From Piscirickettsiaceae bacterium (GTDB lineage: Bacteria > Pseudomonadota > Gammaproteobacteria > Nitrosococcales > Methylophagaceae): a stretch of DNA of 7,789 nucleotides. Location of the stretch: the NCBI GenBank assembly GCA_030627065.1, contig DAOUSV010000068.1:1-7789 (forward strand), given 5' to 3'. The notes below the pieces were generated by a model. The model did not search any database and was not told the origin of the DNA. It worked only from the letters and a program-made list of their open reading frames with translations. The position numbers were made by a program, and so were the translations under genes. Numbering within the stretch: the first letter of the stretch is position 1; the number at the start of each line of letters is the position of its first letter. This document shows, in pieces, positions 6,781 through 7,789 of this stretch.

Positions 6781-7789
6781 ATGGAACAAGACCGCTTTAT
6801 TTCTGCCGCAGCTCAAACTGATGAGCAACGCCAAGAACAGACTATTCGTCCAGATAGCTTGGGTGATTATATTGGTCAACCCGTGGTGCGTGAGCAGATG
6901 GCGTTATTTGTTGAGGCCGCAAAAAAACGTGGTGAAGCCTTAGATCACACCTTGATCTTCGGCCCTCCAGGTTTAGGTAAAACAACATTAGCTCATATTA
7001 TTGCTAATGAAATGGGTGTTAATTTAAGACAAACATCAGGGCCTGTACTCGAACGTCCCGGTGATTTGGCTGCTTTATTAACGAATCTTGAGCCTAATGA
7101 TGTTTTATTCGTTGATGAAATTCATCGCCTAAGCCCGATTGTTGAAGAAGTACTTTATCCAGCAATGGAAGATTTCCAGTTAGATATTATGATTGGAGAA
7201 GGGCCTGCGGCACGTTCTATCAAGCTTGATTTAGAGCCTTTCACCTTGGTGGGTGCAACAACACGAGCGGGATCTTTAACATCACCATTGCGAGATCGCT
7301 TTGGTATTGTGCAGCGTTTAGAGTTTTATAATGCTGCAGATTTAAGCACTATTGTGCAACGTAGCGCTGGCATATTTGGTGTTGAACTTGATGTTGCAGG
7401 AGCTAATGAAATTGCTCGCCGTTCGCGTGGTACGCCGCGTATCGCTAATCGTCTATTACGTCGTGTACGAGATTATGCTGAAGTAAAGTTTGATGGCAAA
7501 ATCACAGTTGAAATTGCACGCCAAGCCCTAAATCTACTTGATGTGGATGATAATGGCTTTGATATGATGGATAGAAAGTTATTGCTCGCTATTATTGAGA
7601 AGTTTGATGGCGGCCCTGTCGGTGTTGATAATCTAGCTGCGGCCATTGGTGAAGAACGCGGTACGATTGAAGATGTATTAGAGCCATTTTTGATTCAAGA
7701 AGGCTTTATTATGCGAACACCAAGAGGACGAATTGCCACTAAACGCGCTTGGTTACATTTAGGCTTAACGCCAACAGAGTCAGATAATA
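6781..7789 (+). CDS. ruvB: Holliday junction branch migration ATPase RuvB (3' end open at window edge)
   Basis: AAA+ motor that forms hexamers on the arms of a RuvA-bound Holliday junction and drives branch migration with ATP. My translation of the frame gives 336 codons with no stop before the window ends. That equals the full E. coli length (336), so only the last few codons and the stop are missing. The start MEQDRFIS is followed by the family block TIRPDSLGDYIGQ (21-33). Walker A is GPPGLGKTT at 61-69 (K67) and Walker B is VLFVDEIHRL at 108-117 (D112, E113). The sensor 1 region is GATTRAGSLT at 158-167. The arginine finger is most likely R173 in PLRDRFG. Sensor 2 is RGTPRIANRLLRR at about 216-228. 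The C-terminal winged-helix domain (about 255-330) ends in TPRGRIATKRAWLHLG. An in-frame TAA at 6775-6777 fixes the start. No Shine-Dalgarno is visible in the 20 bases before it, so translation may depend on ribosomes finishing dapD. Confidence 0.96.
   Translation, partial: MEQDRFISAAAQTDEQRQEQTIRPDSLGDYIGQPVVREQMALFVEAAKKRGEALDHTLIFGPPGLGKTTLAHIIANEMGVNLRQTSGPVLERPGDLAALLTNLEPNDVLFVDEIHRLSPIVEEVLYPAMEDFQLDIMIGEGPAARSIKLDLEPFTLVGATTRAGSLTSPLRDRFGIVQRLEFYNAADLSTIVQRSAGIFGVELDVAGANEIARRSRGTPRIANRLLRRVRDYAEVKFDGKITVEIARQALNLLDVDDNGFDMMDRKLLLAIIEKFDGGPVGVDNLAAAIGEERGTIEDVLEPFLIQEGFIMRTPRGRIATKRAWLHLGLTPTESDN

Noticed and set aside
7780..7789. RuvB without stop codon as a truncation or read-through
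   Set aside because: The window simply ends; the 336 visible codons already match the full family length.

Overview
The window is a densely packed, single-strand run of eight housekeeping genes, all on the + strand. The order is glnE (3' part only), ilvE, yebC, ruvC, ruvA, a GTP-type PEP carboxykinase gene (pckG), a dapD of the long actinobacterial/Pseudomonas type, and ruvB (open to the right edge). It looks like the chromosome of a free-living gammaproteobacterium. GlnE, YebC, RuvC and RuvA follow their E. coli counterparts closely in length and key residues, and glnE next to ilvE and yebC next to ruvC are familiar proteobacterial neighbours. The coding sequence is AT-rich. The GTP-type PEPCK and the long-type DapD argue against an enteric bacterium. 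A marine or methylotrophic/sulfur-oxidising type of lineage is only a guess. No RNA genes, CRISPR, insertion sequences, integrase, prophage or toxin-antitoxin genes were seen.

Layout: 1-1091 is the C-terminal adenylyltransferase half of GlnE. Positions 1127-2059 are IlvE and 2099-2851 are YebC. RuvC (2861-3400) overlaps RuvA (3397-3990) by 4 bases. PckG (4029-5828) and DapD (5873-6772) then sit between ruvA and ruvB (6781 to window end). All gaps are 8 to 44 bases, so no stretch without a gene needs separate description. I see no convincing terminator or promoter in any gap, which fits transcription as one or a few long operons.

Functionally there are two themes. One is Holliday-junction processing: RuvA and RuvB form the branch-migration motor and RuvC is the resolvase. 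YebC is a TACO1-family protein usually found beside ruvC. The other is central nitrogen and carbon metabolism. GlnE tunes glutamine synthetase, IlvE transaminates branched-chain amino acids, PckG links oxaloacetate and PEP, and DapD commits tetrahydrodipicolinate to lysine/meso-DAP synthesis. The most unusual point is that two metabolic genes separate ruvA from ruvB, placing their start codons about 3.4 kb apart. The ruvB start has no visible Shine-Dalgarno and lies 8 bases after the dapD stop.

I do not see an undescribed system here. The findings are modest points of gene order, enzyme type and translation signals.
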